A stretch of 28,359 bases of DNA from Funneliformis mosseae (taxonomy: Eukaryota; Glomeromycota; Glomeromycetes; Glomerales; Glomeraceae), in the NCBI GenBank assembly GCA_910592005.1, contig CAJVPP010000645.1, positions 1 through 28,359 of the forward strand, in the 5' to 3' direction. The notes beneath the pieces are model-generated. The model saw nothing but the letters and a program-made list of their open reading frames with translations. It ran no database searches and was not told the DNA's origin. The position numbers and the translations under genes are program-made. Positions 1 through 10,095 of this stretch are shown piece by piece (position 1 is the first letter of the stretch; every line of letters begins with the position of its first letter).

Positions 1-185
1 CTCTGAAATATCTTTGAGTTATCTTTGTGTTTATTTTGTGTTTATCATCACGTGTTTATTATTGAGAATAATTCTTCGACGTTATTGTGAATCCTCACCT
101 GTGATTCCTTAAGTAATTGTCTTAGTTTTATTTACCCTTTGAGATTTTATTTGAAGCTACGAAACCCAATATAACAGCAGAGATA
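1..185. other. left-edge sequence, no gene recognised
   Basis: These bases lie left of the first recognisable polymerase codons. They are T/G-rich, with the short phrase tgtgtttat repeated around positions 25-60. I see no reading frame continuing the polymerase upstream, so motif A and the exonuclease domain expected there are missing. The polymerase may be 5'-truncated, or interrupted by another insertion near position 185. Confidence 0.4.
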
Positions 186-187
186 GA

Positions 188-1272
188 AAAATTAGTGGCA
201 ATGTTAGAGACTAAAGACCACTATATTATTCATTACTGAAATCTCCAGCAATATCTCGAGCTAGGAATAGAACTCAAGCATGTTTATCAGGTACTAGAAT
301 TTGATCAGTTTTCCTGGCTTAAACCATATATTACAGCAAATACTATACAGTGTCGTGATGCTAAAAATGCCTTCGAAAAAGATTTATGAAAATTAATGAA
401 CAATGCAGTATTTAGAAAAATTATGGAGGATGTTCAACGTCATACACAGGTAGATTTAGTACGACCAATAGGTGAGGAATATCAATTTTGCAAAATGTTA
501 GCAGATCTGACACTTGTTGATCATAAGATATTTTATAAAAGCAATCTTATAGCAGTACATCGAAAGCAGATAAATGTTGTACTAAATAAGCCAATCTATA
601 TCAAAGCAACAATTTTAGATCTTAGTAAGTATTATATGTATGATTTCTGGTATAACCATATCAAGCATAAATATGGAGATCAAGTAAAATTATGCTATAC
701 TGATACAGATTCACTTATTATCGAAATAGAAACTGAAAACGTTTATACAGATATGATTAAAGATGTAAATCTTTATAACTTTAGTGATTATTCTGAAGAT
801 CATCCATTACTTGAAAAACTTCCACCTGACTAATGGATAATTTATCTGGATGGTTTACGTGAGCTAAAAAATAAAAAAGTGATCAGAAAGTAGAAAGATG
901 AGTTCGCAGGAATCTGGGCATTAAGATATGCTGGAAATTGATCAAAGTCTTATACATTAGAAACTGAAGATAATCACAAGAATGTATAAAAGGCAAAGGG
1001 TCTCAAAAAATCTCTCGTCAAAAAAGAGCTATCTATTGACATTTATGAGTAATGTATTCTAAAAGGAATAGAGAATGAGCCACAAACTGCAAACTTCTTG
1101 TGATATGAACATTTCATTCCATATATAATCTGACAGACAAAAAGGAGTATCAACCCACTTGACTCCAAGAGTTAGATATTAAATGATCAGATTACAATAT
1201 GAGCAATTAGGGATTGTCAAATTCTGGCATATCTAACTGCATTGGAGCAATATGAGAATAATATATCTTAAA
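188..1272 (+). pseudogene. family-B DNA polymerase (Maverick/Polinton type), broken
   Basis: This is the palm and C-terminal part of a protein-primed family-B DNA polymerase, the enzyme that replicates Maverick/Polinton elements. The frame around 190-395 contains IIHY and SWLKPYI, as upstream of palm motif B in this family. Motif B follows near 385-420 (KLMNNAVFRK). The Gly expected in its FGK is Arg, consistent with GGA to AGA. Motif C, YTDTDS, lies at 696-713 with both catalytic aspartates present. The longest open piece is 396-833 (145 aa). After it the homologous frame continues through NKKV, KAKGLKKS and KKELSID to about 1272. It is broken by stops near 387, 890, 938, 986 and 1050 and by several more. 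Several are TGA or TAG where the family usually has Trp or Arg. The N-terminal exonuclease and motif A are not in the window. The family call is strong; the full extent is inferred. Confidence 0.85.
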
Positions 1273-1414
1273 AAATATTAACGGATTTGGCTTTATAAAA
1301 GATGAGTAGTCAGCTATTTCATATAATATTTTAATATATTTTTTTCTAAAATTTTTTATTCACAATTTAAACTAATTATTTTATTTTATAGCAAAGACTT
1401 AGTATTAGCATACA

Positions 1415-1817
1415 ATGACAGATAAAATACCAGCGAATGAAATCTTAGCAAATTATATTTCATGGAAAAGAATTGAAGAGGCTCAGCTTCAGGTAATAAG
1501 AGAGGCATTATGCTTTCGCTACAAAAAAAGATAATAAGTTAGTTAGTGAATATATTGGCTATATAAAAAATTTGCGATAATCAGATGACCTAGAAGAATA
1601 TATAAAATCAACTGCTATAATGCTCTTTCTGAATAAAGATGCATATAATAAAAAGATGGGTAGATATCAAAAATGGTATCAAAGTAAGAAAGTTCTTCTT
1701 GCTAGTATCAAAAATCTGTATAGTCTATTCTACACAATATCTAAAGAAGAGTGACCTATGGCTGAGAAAGAAATTAGTAGAATAATAAAAGAGCTGATTG
1801 CAGATGATGTTAAATAA
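1415..1817 (+). pseudogene. small unknown gene between polymerase and integrase, broken
   Basis: I do not recognise this gene. A reading frame starts at ATG 1415 (MTDKIPANEILANYISWKR). It shifts frame near 1520-1530 at an A-run, then continues through EYIKSTAIMLFLN and QKWYQSKKVLLASIKNLY to a TAA at 1815. There are internal stops at about 1578 (TAA) and 1752 (TGA). The codon use and Lys/Glu/Leu content look like real protein. Its stop lies only 3 nt from the stop of the convergent integrase, so the two genes are packed tail to tail. It is probably an accessory gene of the same element, judged only by position and strand. Confidence 0.45.
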
Positions 1818-1820
1818 AAT

Positions 1821-2947
1821 CTAATTCACAAGCATCTATTGTGATGGATACTTCACATCAGGAGGAATGATTTAAAGTTCCTCTCTCACAAAAGACCTTT
1901 CTGGGCTATTGCTATTATCATCTATCAGCCAGTATAAGACAGGCTGATTTTTTTGTATTAAAGATTTACGGATCTGATAAATCTTAGAAGATCAATTCAT
2001 ATTAGTTGCGCATCTTTTTTCTTCCCCATATTCACTAAAATCACGCAGATATATAACAGAATTATTATAAGATAATCTTTCTTTATCATACCTCACAGGT
2101 CCTTTTCAAGGTTTAGAAGGCTTGGCAAAGATACTATTCTTTTTTATCACCTCCACAGGAATCATACTAAGCAAACGAGTTACAGAGTTATTAAGATCTT
2201 CTACTATTGAATTAACAACATCTGGTAGGTCTTCTAACTTTATTATATTAGAAGAGGTATCCAATAAGTTATATGCATCAAGAATACTATAGAATCATTC
2301 TTGAAATGTTCTGTTAGATCTTTCAATAATACCCATAGTTTTCTTAGACTTAGCCTTCTGAATTTTCACGCTATGCTTTCTTAGCAGTTTTTTATATTCA
2401 TCCTTAAATTCAAACCCTTATCTGATAAAAATACTTTTATCCAGATAAGAGGGTTTTTGGGATTATTATAAATTTTTTCTAAGTATTTAGTAATTGTAGA
2501 CGAAGTTAAAATACCTTGCATATTCTTAATGCTCTTAGCAGGTCCCTTAAGGACCATACTGATAGGAATAATTGCTTCATATATTGAAGCTACATTCTTT
2601 ATATTAAGGTAAAAAAGATAAATTATTCGTCTAAACTTAACATAGCATATATAGAGAATATCTGCCTGATGCATCTCATTGGGTGTAATAATAAAGCTAA
2701 AACTTACTCGTGAGATATATTTAGGACAGAATTTATGTAATAAGTGCAATATTTGTCTTTCGAGCCAATCATACACTTCATCTATAGTAAAATCATATTC
2801 AGCTTTTTGAGAGACTTTGTGTAATTTTTTTGAATTTCGCTGATAGCCTGAAGGGTGATAATAAATTTTGCGTAAAGCTGAAGATATATCTATATTTTGA
2901 GCCTTATCAGAATCTATTGGAATAATAGGAATTAATGAAAGTTAAGT
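1821..2947 (-). pseudogene. DDE integrase (rve family, Maverick c-integrase type), broken
   Basis: This is a retroviral-type integrase of the kind carried by Maverick/Polinton elements, which would insert the element's DNA into the genome. On the minus strand an N-terminal helical region comes first (LRKIYYHPSGYQ, about 2860). The rve core follows. The first catalytic Asp is in HQADILY (Asp39 of the open piece 2381-2776). The second is in LSDKG (Asp119). The Glu is in GIIERSNRTF, reached only after a frame change near 2395-2400, where about two bases seem lost. The C-terminal region (PVRYDKERLSYNNSVIYL, then VLYWLIDD and RSFVREEL) runs to a TAG at 1821. In-frame TGA or TAG codons stand where related integrases have Trp or Arg. 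All three DDE residues survive, but the gene cannot make a full protein. Its start overlaps the divergent gene at 2935. Confidence 0.82.
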
Positions 2948-3945
2948 GGGCATATCTTGATTTATTAGATAGCAATTTAGAATTGTGAATAAAGTTGACT
3001 AAAGAGGAAACTATTATCATAAAAAATAAGGAAAAGATTCAAAAGCTCACAAATAATCTAGAATGATGTGAGTTATATATTAAATATCTTGAAAAAAATC
3101 TTATCTCATGAGAGGATGAGATAGATAAATTAAAAGCAAAATACTACTACACCTTAAATAATCTCAAAAAATATCAGGATCATTTAGATCTAAAAGAGGA
3201 GGTATTAATCGCTCAAGATAATCAAATTATTCTGTTAGAAGATACAGTAGAAAAGCTCAAAAGCCAAATTCTCAAGATATCACACTCCTTTGGTCAAGAC
3301 CATTAGAAGAAATAATTAACTTAAAATTTTCAGCTGGTTTTTTATTACAAGAAACTGATTGCAATAGTCCTTTTTTCGAGTTTAGCAAAAAAAAATTAAA
3401 TAAGAGTAATAAACCTTCTGAAGAAAAACATCAAGAAAATATAGCATTACTAGATATCTTAAGAAATATTGGTACAGCTTTAAATCAGATTGAAGGATAT
3501 ATCAATAGTGATACATCATTTGACCCAAAAAATACACTGAATGGAATACAGATCTCAATAATAACTATTCGAAAACATAATCAAAGGTATGCTCAGGAAA
3601 ATACAAACTTACAAGGTTTGCTTAATACATCCCATAGGCAGATCAATAGGATTATGAATGATATGACAAATTTTAGAAATGATTGTCTTCGAAGTGTACA
3701 GATGATGGAGTAAGCATAGAAGGATAAAAGACAAGCCCGACAACAAAGAGATATTGAAATCAATAATCTTAGAGATATGGTATGTGAAAATGTTTATGAA
3801 AAATGTTAGTGGAAAAAAGATATACTGCTTGTATACAGCAGGCGCAAAACCTAAAAAAGTATTATAGACAAGCTCAAGCAGATATAGGATTATTAGAATA
3901 TAATCAGAATCAAGTATATAATCGATATGAAAAATAAAAGTAAAA
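2935..3945 (+). pseudogene. coiled-coil protein of the same element, broken
   Basis: I know of no named family for this protein. The frame opens at ATG 2935 (MKVKWAYLDLLDSNLEL) and runs through Lys/Glu/Leu/Gln-rich sequence typical of a long coiled coil (KIQKLTNNLE, YIKYLEKNL, LLEDTVEKLKSQI). There are TGA stops near 2986, 3064 and 3109. Near 3290 the frame shifts and continues through FEFSKKKLNKSN, ALLDILRNIGTALNQIEGY and NFRNDCLRSVQMME. Near 3800 it shifts again to YYRQAQADIGLLEYNQNQVYN. Its start overlaps the 5' end of the divergent integrase, and it runs into the Gag-like gene on the same strand. It may have been the amino-terminal part of a Gag-like polyprotein, but that join is inference. 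Confidence 0.5.
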
Positions 3946-3962
3946 AGAAATAAATTCATAGC

Positions 3963-4712
3963 AAATTATTTTGAATTTACAAACAATCCACTTGGAAATA
4001 TGGCTACCTTACCAGAAGTTTTAAATGCAATAGCCTCACTTTTAGCTCAAATACTGCAATATACTGGTCAGAAGTTACCAAATGACTATTATAATAAGGT
4101 TATGCAAGCAATTAATTATAGAGATTCATTAGGAGTGGCAGTTTTTAATAATGATGTAAAAACTAATGTATTAGCAAGAAAGATAGCAGGAAAGTTTACT
4201 CCTCCTAATCTATTTAATAAAAATGCAAGAAATGCAGTCAATACTCTAGCATTATTTATAGTATGGCTTTGAGAAATATATCGTGTGATAAAACTAGGTT
4301 CAGCATAGGCTTCTATGAAGCGCTTATTTCTGATAAATTTCTTTCTATTGATACTCCAGAAACATATAAAAAATGGATTAGATCACATGTAAATGCTTTA
4401 TTATTTGCAGATGCTTTACCTATTCTTTATCTGAAAATTTGGAATTATGGATTAAGATTGAAAATTCAGCAGATCTTAATACCTTTTTTACCCAACTTAA
4501 TGATAAATGGTTAGAAACTGGTAGACGTGTAGGCATTTTCTTCTTTAGTGAAAAACTCTATCACATTCATTTATACAAAAAGAATCACAAGCTAAACATG
4601 AATTTATAGTTCGTCTAGCAAAGGATTTGGATTATTTAAGTATAACAACAGATCTCTCAGTCTTAGGATCACATATCTATAATGAACTTAGTAAAAGGTT
4701 AGATGAAAAGTA
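3963..4712 (+). pseudogene. capsid/Gag-like protein, broken
   Basis: This is a helical protein related, as far as I can recall, to uncharacterised Gag-like proteins common in Rhizophagus. The clearest piece is 4000-4272 (90 aa: MATLPEVLNAIASLLAQILQ, then DYYNKVMQAINYRDSLG and ARKIAGKFTPP). A TGA in the 4000-4272 frame near 4270, with frame changes near it and near 4430, leads to IDTPETYKKWIRSHVNALLF and then LNTFFTQLNDKWLETGRRVG. A last segment (AKHEFIVRLAKDLDYL, then LGSHIYNELSKRLDEK) ends at a TAA near 4710. The short helices and the position before a zinc knuckle and an aspartic protease suggest a nucleocapsid-type structural protein. That role is inferred from order, not from a motif. A jelly-roll capsid is not apparent. 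Confidence 0.45.
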
Positions 4713-4716
4713 ACTA

Positions 4717-5535
4717 ATGTTAAAAGGAGTCCCTTCTCAGAGTTAGGGTTAGAAATACAAATGCTACAAAGAAAACTGTTAAAAAGGTAGTACAAAAATA
4801 CTAGTTAAATGAATTGTTCTTCTTTGCTCAGTCTGTAATAAGACTAGCCATACAAAGATTAATTACCCTAGAATTAAGAGTACTAAAAAGGTTAATTATG
4901 TATATCAAAATATTGAAAAAGATCTCATCTCAAGAGGGCCTCCTGATGACTCTGAAGAACCTGAAATAGAATACATATTTGAGGAGAAAGCTGAAAAGCC
5001 TAAAATAGAATACATAGTTGAGGAGGAAGTTAAGAAGAGTGATGAATATGTTAATAATGACGAATCTGTTTTAAATATTATTGACTGAAACTGCTATGCT
5101 GTAAAAAAAAGTAGTACAAAGTGTAATACCTATAAAAAAGACTTACAAGAAGGAATCCCCTATTTCCAAATCTCATGCTGAAAATACTAAAGAGGTACTT
5201 CATATAGCTACAGATCAAATGTATCAAATAGCCTTAAAATCTATAATATCATCAGTAATCCCTATTGCCTTAAAGAGATTCTTATAGAAATTTCAAAATT
5301 TATTAATACAATATACCTTAAATTAAAAGACCATTGCTTGAATACTATTATGCCAAATGATACAGTTAAAAGAAGAGAATTAGCATAGGAGAATATTACA
5401 AAAAAAGTACAAGAGGTCTTACTTCCACTATTAAAAGCAGTAAATACTGAACTAAAACCTTTTTTACAAGTTCTGTCTCCTTCTCAAACTGTTCAAAAAG
5501 AGCAGATCCTTAAAGGAATGCATCAAGCTGAATAA
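4717..5535 (+). pseudogene. CCHC zinc-knuckle protein with acidic repeat, broken
   Basis: The frame at 4813-5084 holds a degenerate nucleocapsid zinc knuckle at 4825-4866, CSVCNKTSHTKINY. The spacing is C-x2-C-x4-H-x4, but the last Cys is Tyr (TAC, one G-to-A step from TGC). The usual Gly before His is Ser (AGC, one step from GGC). A Lys/Glu-rich region follows with an imperfect 12-residue tandem repeat (PEIEYIFEEKAE, PKIEYIVEEEVK). After a TGA near 5086 and frame changes, coding sense resumes (LKDHCLNTIMPNDTVKRRE, then KVQEVLLPLLKAVNTELKPF) to a TAA at 5533. Zinc knuckles bind nucleic acid and normally sit at the end of Gag. Here one lies between a Gag-like gene and a protease gene. Confidence 0.5.
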
Positions 5536-5549
5536 TGATAAATAATATT

Positions 5550-6204
5550 ATGAAAATAGAAATATTGCTAGATAATAACTATTCAGAATACAGGCATACT
5601 TTGAATTATACTATTAAAGTATATGCATAATGTCATTCAGTTGAAAAAAAAATAGCCAAATATATTGGTCTAAGCCTTTAAAAATAAATTTTTTACAAAT
5701 AAAAAATGCCAATGATGTTGCGATTATTTATTATAAAATAGGAGATTTGGTAATATTATGTGCAATGATTAATACAGGTTCAGATTCTTTCATATTTTCA
5801 GATAATATTGCTGAACTTGTCAAAAGCTTTTAGGTATTAAAATTAATAAGAAAAAAATTTATAGGCTTAATGGAGTTGTAAGTCAATCAATATCTATCAG
5901 TATTATGGATAATGTTCCTATAATAATTGGTTCAGTAGAAAATACAGCTACTATCATAGATGAATTTTCTGTTATACCTGCAGAAAAGGATCGTAATAGA
6001 AATGCTAAATCTTTAGTAATTCTTGGTACTCAATGGCAATATCAGGCTGGATGGAAGCCTTTAATAAAAGGAGAATTTAAGGTTACATGTAATGGAAAGA
6101 CTATCACTATCTCTCTATCAGTTCATAAATCCCAGCACAATGTCTTCACTGTAGAAAAAGAGCCAGAAGAATGGTTTTCTATAGAACTAAAAAAAACTAG
6201 TTGA
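5550..6204 (+). pseudogene. retropepsin-like aspartic protease, active site lost
   Basis: The frame around 5657-5830 reads KPLKINFLQIKNANDV and then AMINTGSDSFIFSDNIAELV. This matches the active-site loop of retroviral-type pepsins (D-T/S-G), with hydrophobic strands before it. The catalytic Asp is replaced by Asn at 5771-5773 (AAT for GAT). After a TAG at about 5830 and a frame change near 5850, the frame continues as RLNGVVSQSISISIMDNVPI. An open piece at 5905-6204 (99 aa) then gives ATIIDEFSVIPAEKDRN, the flap-distal VILGTQWQYQAGW, and VHKSQHNVFTVEKE. The ILG motif and following helix are typical of the second half of the fold. Enzymes of this kind mature Gag polyproteins or act as Ddi1-like proteases. 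The Asn substitution should abolish catalysis. Confidence 0.65.
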
Positions 6205-6296
6205 CCATATATGTCAGTATTACTTTAAGGAGTTCTGTTATCCCTGTAAATTATGAATATATATGAAAAGAAATAACCAGTGCTCATAAATAATAG

Positions 6297-6380
6297 TTGA
6301 CTACTTATGAGAAGTAACTGACTGCCTATGAGAAGTGACTGACTGCTTTCTACAGGAAGCTAACTGTTTACAAGAAAAAA
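6297..6380 (+). repeat. four imperfect 21-nt tandem repeats
   Basis: Four consecutive 21-base units start at 6297, 6318, 6339 and 6360. The first two share gact-x-cytatgagaagt; the third and fourth are diverged. In one frame they would encode a repeated L-T-x-Y-E-K-x heptad with stops between units, so they may be a decayed coding repeat just after the protease stop. Confidence 0.6.
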
Positions 6381-6384
6381 ATAT

Positions 6385-7262
6385 GATACCCATTTGATTA
6401 AGTCTTGCCTAGATACGTATTCAGAATGTATATTTTTTTTAGATACTTATATCATTCTTTGCTTTTTTCTGCTTTCCAATCCATAATTCAGTATCATGAT
6501 AGGAAAAATATGAACTTAGTTTTATTGTTACATCTCTTCCAACATGAGGTTTAAAAGAAATAATCTTATCATTGAGAGTAATAATCTTTAAATCCTTAGC
6601 AAAAGATAATATCTTCCAAATCTTTATATACAGACTCAGCGGACTTCTTTATATCCTGTTTTTATTCTTAAGCTAGAAAATAGTAAAGGATAACTTGCTG
6701 ATCTTTTTATCTTTTACAGCATTAGCTTTATCCAAAGCAGAGATACGAAATTTATATTATTTCTCTAGCTCAGCTGAGTGTAAATTATGCTGGGATTCCA
6801 ATTGATATTTAAATGAATATGTTTTTTGTTTCATATCTACCATGCAATTATTATATTCACTCTCTAGACAAGACTTAAGAGCATCATATTCATCTTTTAG
6901 ACATTTATGTTTCTCAGCAACTTGTGTCTCAATAGTTTTTTTAATATTATTTTTCTTCTGTCTTAACAAAGCCTTATGCTCCTCTAACTGTTTTTCCAAG
7001 TCATCCAATCAGAAAAAAGTATTGGTATCATCAGTGAAGATATTTGCTTCAATCTTAATTTTCTGGTGATATTTACTCTTATGGTACCTATTAACATTAC
7101 TAGTGAGTAACTTCTCTATATCCAGACAAATTCCTCTAGCCTGTTTCTCAGATAGTAGGTTATTTTTGCAAGTTGTAAGATGTAACCATGCTTTTTTTTT
7201 TAAAGATTAGGGTAATTAGTCAAGCAGACTCTTATAAATTCATTGAAATGTGGTTAACTGAA
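6385..7262 (-). pseudogene. second coiled-coil protein, convergent with protease, broken
   Basis: I do not recognise this by a named domain, though it resembles coiled-coil proteins linked to Maverick-like loci in Rhizophagus. On the minus strand the frame runs from about 7262 (FNEFIRVCLTNYPNL), with a stop near 7200, through WLHLTTCKNNLLSEKQARG and IEKLLTSNVNRYHKSKYHQK to a TGA at about 7009. The open piece 6757-7008 (83 aa) follows: LDDLEKQLEEHKALLRQKK and then EKHKCLKDEYDALKSCLESEY, a clear heptad-rich coiled coil. Beyond its stops, pieces such as RISALDKANAVKDKKISKL and LNDKIISFKPHVGRDVTIKL continue to about 6400. It faces the protease gene tail to tail across the 21-nt repeats. Confidence 0.45.
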
Positions 7263-9960
7263 CATATGACTGATTATGATTTAGTATCTTCAGTAAGTAA
7301 TATAATCGGAAAAAATAATCCAAAAGTTCAAAAATTTTAGAAATTTCATATTTTTTCAAAAGTTTAGGTATTTCATTTATTTTTAACAATAATTTCCGCC
7401 TAAAATTGGCTAAAAATTTGCCAAAGCCTAGTTTTCAGAAAAAATACTTAAAATATTCTTAAAAAATTCCTCCTAAACACTCGCTTTATTAATAATATAA
7501 CTTATAAAAATACATATATAAAATTTCTATTCTATTAATTTTTAGGAGTTGAAACCATTATTATTATCTTATCAGAACTATTCTCACTATTTCTAGAATA
7601 GGAATTATATAATATCTTATGAATTGTATATATGACAGTCATTCTTAATATCATCAAAATATGGATAAGCTGATATATGGCACTTGGTAAAGTCATATGT
7701 AGCAGAATCGGTGCTTTTTCTATTATATAGTACTTGTAAATACCTGATTCTTTACACATAGCATAAAGTTCTATAACATCACCTGAAATATATAAAAGCA
7801 ATAGCCGAAGGCATTTTTATATGATTAAGCATTATATTGATTTGAAATACAAGAGTATGATATAAAGAAAAAATATATATAATGCATTACCTGCAATATT
7901 TATAGCAAATATAAACAATATGGAAGTGTTTCTAGGAAAATCAGGTTCTGAGAAATTTTTGACTAAAATTAAGAGCTTAATACATTTTAATCTAATAACA
8001 TCAAAAACTAAAATGCAATAAAAATCACAATTTCGCTAAAAAATTCCTAGAACCTGATTTTCCTAGCAATCAACCCATATATGCATCTTGTCATCTTTAA
8101 AAAATTTATTTGTTAATATATTAAAATCAGCAAAAACTGATAAACCTATCAATTATAACATATATGTCAAATATGATATATTTATAATTTTTATCATCAT
8201 TAATATTTCTAACATATATATTATTTATAGTATATTTATTATATCTATCATTATTATTATTTATTTCATAATTAATATAATTAGCATATCTGTTAGTTCT
8301 ATTATTATTATCAATAGTATCATAACTATTATAGATTTTCTTTAATTATAATTTTTTTATATAAAAGGTATAAAAATGTCTTGAAAAAAGGACAGATTCT
8401 AACAAATTCTAACATTGTATTCAATATATATTTAATAACAATAATAAATAATAATAATATTTTACAAATATAAAAACTTATAACTTTATTTTTATTAACT
8501 AAACAAACTCCTTAATTAATATTATGTTAAGTTGATTAGACTTAAGTTATAGCTATTGTCTCTCTGATTTCAAATCATAGTTAACTTATTTAACAGATAA
8601 AGTAACGTTAACAACATTATTTTCAGTATTAAATTTTTAATATTTATTAATACTTTTAATTATAAAATAATATACAAGTAATATAAATCATGTATTGTAT
8701 TGCTTTTAATTATTTTAATATGAATCAAATAATCAGAGCTATAATATATATTACCTAATATTTAAGGGTAGTAAATAATAAGAAATCTTAAATTACATAT
8801 ATTAATATTAATTATATGATATATAACTTAGATTTTATATTATATTTATTATTATAATTAATATATATAATTATAAAAATTAGTTATATATGTATATGAT
8901 TATTCTTTATCTAACACATATTTTCTCAAATACATTTTATCAAGAAGTAATCATTTTTATTATAATAGAAAAAGAAAAAAATCGTCAAGAATTCTTGATT
9001 TACTTATTAAAATTCTCCTTAAATTATTCACAACTAGTAAAATGCTTTATCCTTTTATAATTCATTAAATAAGTAAGAGTTGAAAAGTATTTATTGTATA
9101 TAAAGTAATAAAGATACAAATAGATTATTTAATTAAGAAATAAATAATAGAAATCATACCTAGAATTTTCAAGAGATTATAATATTTAAGAAAATATATA
9201 GGATTGTGAAATATCTGTCTCTTAATTTTGTAATTAGAGATAAAAACTATTATTTAAAAGAAGAAAATCTGTAGCTACCTTTATATAAAAAGATCTATAG
9301 TAGCTTATATTTATATAATATTTAATATTAGAAAAATATTAACATAAGTTACAGTATTTTTCAATCTATAATTATAGTATAAAATATTCTAGTAAGTTAT
9401 TTTCTTTTTCTTATTTCATTTTTTTTGTTATTTTATTCTTCCATTTTTTCTTTATCTGTATCTTTAAATTTCAAATTTCTGCATGAGTTAGCAAACTCTT
9501 CGATATATTATACATTTACATTTTTTCTAAAAATTAAATTTTAATAATAAATATTACAGAGTAATTCTCTAACAAATTGAAAATTTTAAAGAATTAATTT
9601 TGGATTAATCACTTTGCCTTGTATATTTAGATATGATCTAAAATAATTAATTAGTAGTATAATACCTGCTAATTTTTTATAAAGTATTACTATTCTCTTT
9701 CTACTAGATTATACTTGAACTGTTTTAATACATATATTCATATTATTAGATAATTTAGGTTAAACTTCTGAAAAAATTAACAATATATTTTAATATTTTT
9801 TAGTATCTTAAATTCTCATCCAATTCTTCATCTACTAATAAAATCAAAATAGATCAAATATCTTTATTAGTTTTCAATATATCATTATATTAAGAATCTA
9901 TAATAAGACTTTTAAGATTTTACATATATATAAGTAAAAATATATCAAAAGATTATTAAA
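7263..9960. other. AT-rich intergenic stretch
   Basis: Very AT-rich DNA with homopolymer and (AT)n-like runs. It holds the MITE at 7921-8077. The short open frames at 7535-7801 (-) and 8088-8345 (+) look like chance frames or too little to name. I see no recognisable gene. Confidence 0.6.
7921..8077 (+). mobile_element. 157-bp MITE, TA target duplication, copy 1
   Basis: A short palindromic element flanked by TA on both sides (7919-7920 and 8078-8079). It begins TGGAAG and ends ACCCA. Both arms contain CTAGGAAAATCAGGTTCT and its complement, about 10-30 bases in from each end. A second copy lies in opposite orientation at 14453-14607. A TA duplication and terminal inverted repeats fit a non-autonomous Tc1/mariner-type MITE. 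No protein is encoded. Confidence 0.75.
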
Positions 9961-10095
9961 ATATATGGTGCATAACATTTATAGTCATCAACTAGTCCAA
10001 AATTTTAATTGCTGGTTAAGTCATGTGAAATGATTTTTTATTAGTCAAAAAATCAAAATTTTTTTTACACAAAAAACACAAAAAACACAAAAAAA

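Noticed and set aside
188..7262. A mitochondrial linear plasmid (PolB with TGA as Trp)
   Set aside because: TGG is used in the same frames, TAA and TAG stops also occur, and an integrase is present; a decayed nuclear element fits better.
7535..7801. 88-codon minus-strand frame
   Set aside because: No recognisable motif and no coding sense continuing on either side. It could be a scrap, but the evidence is too thin to call.
8088..8345. 85-codon plus-strand frame
   Set aside because: Almost entirely Ile, Ser, Asn, Tyr and Phe from AT-only repeats; chance frame in low-complexity DNA.
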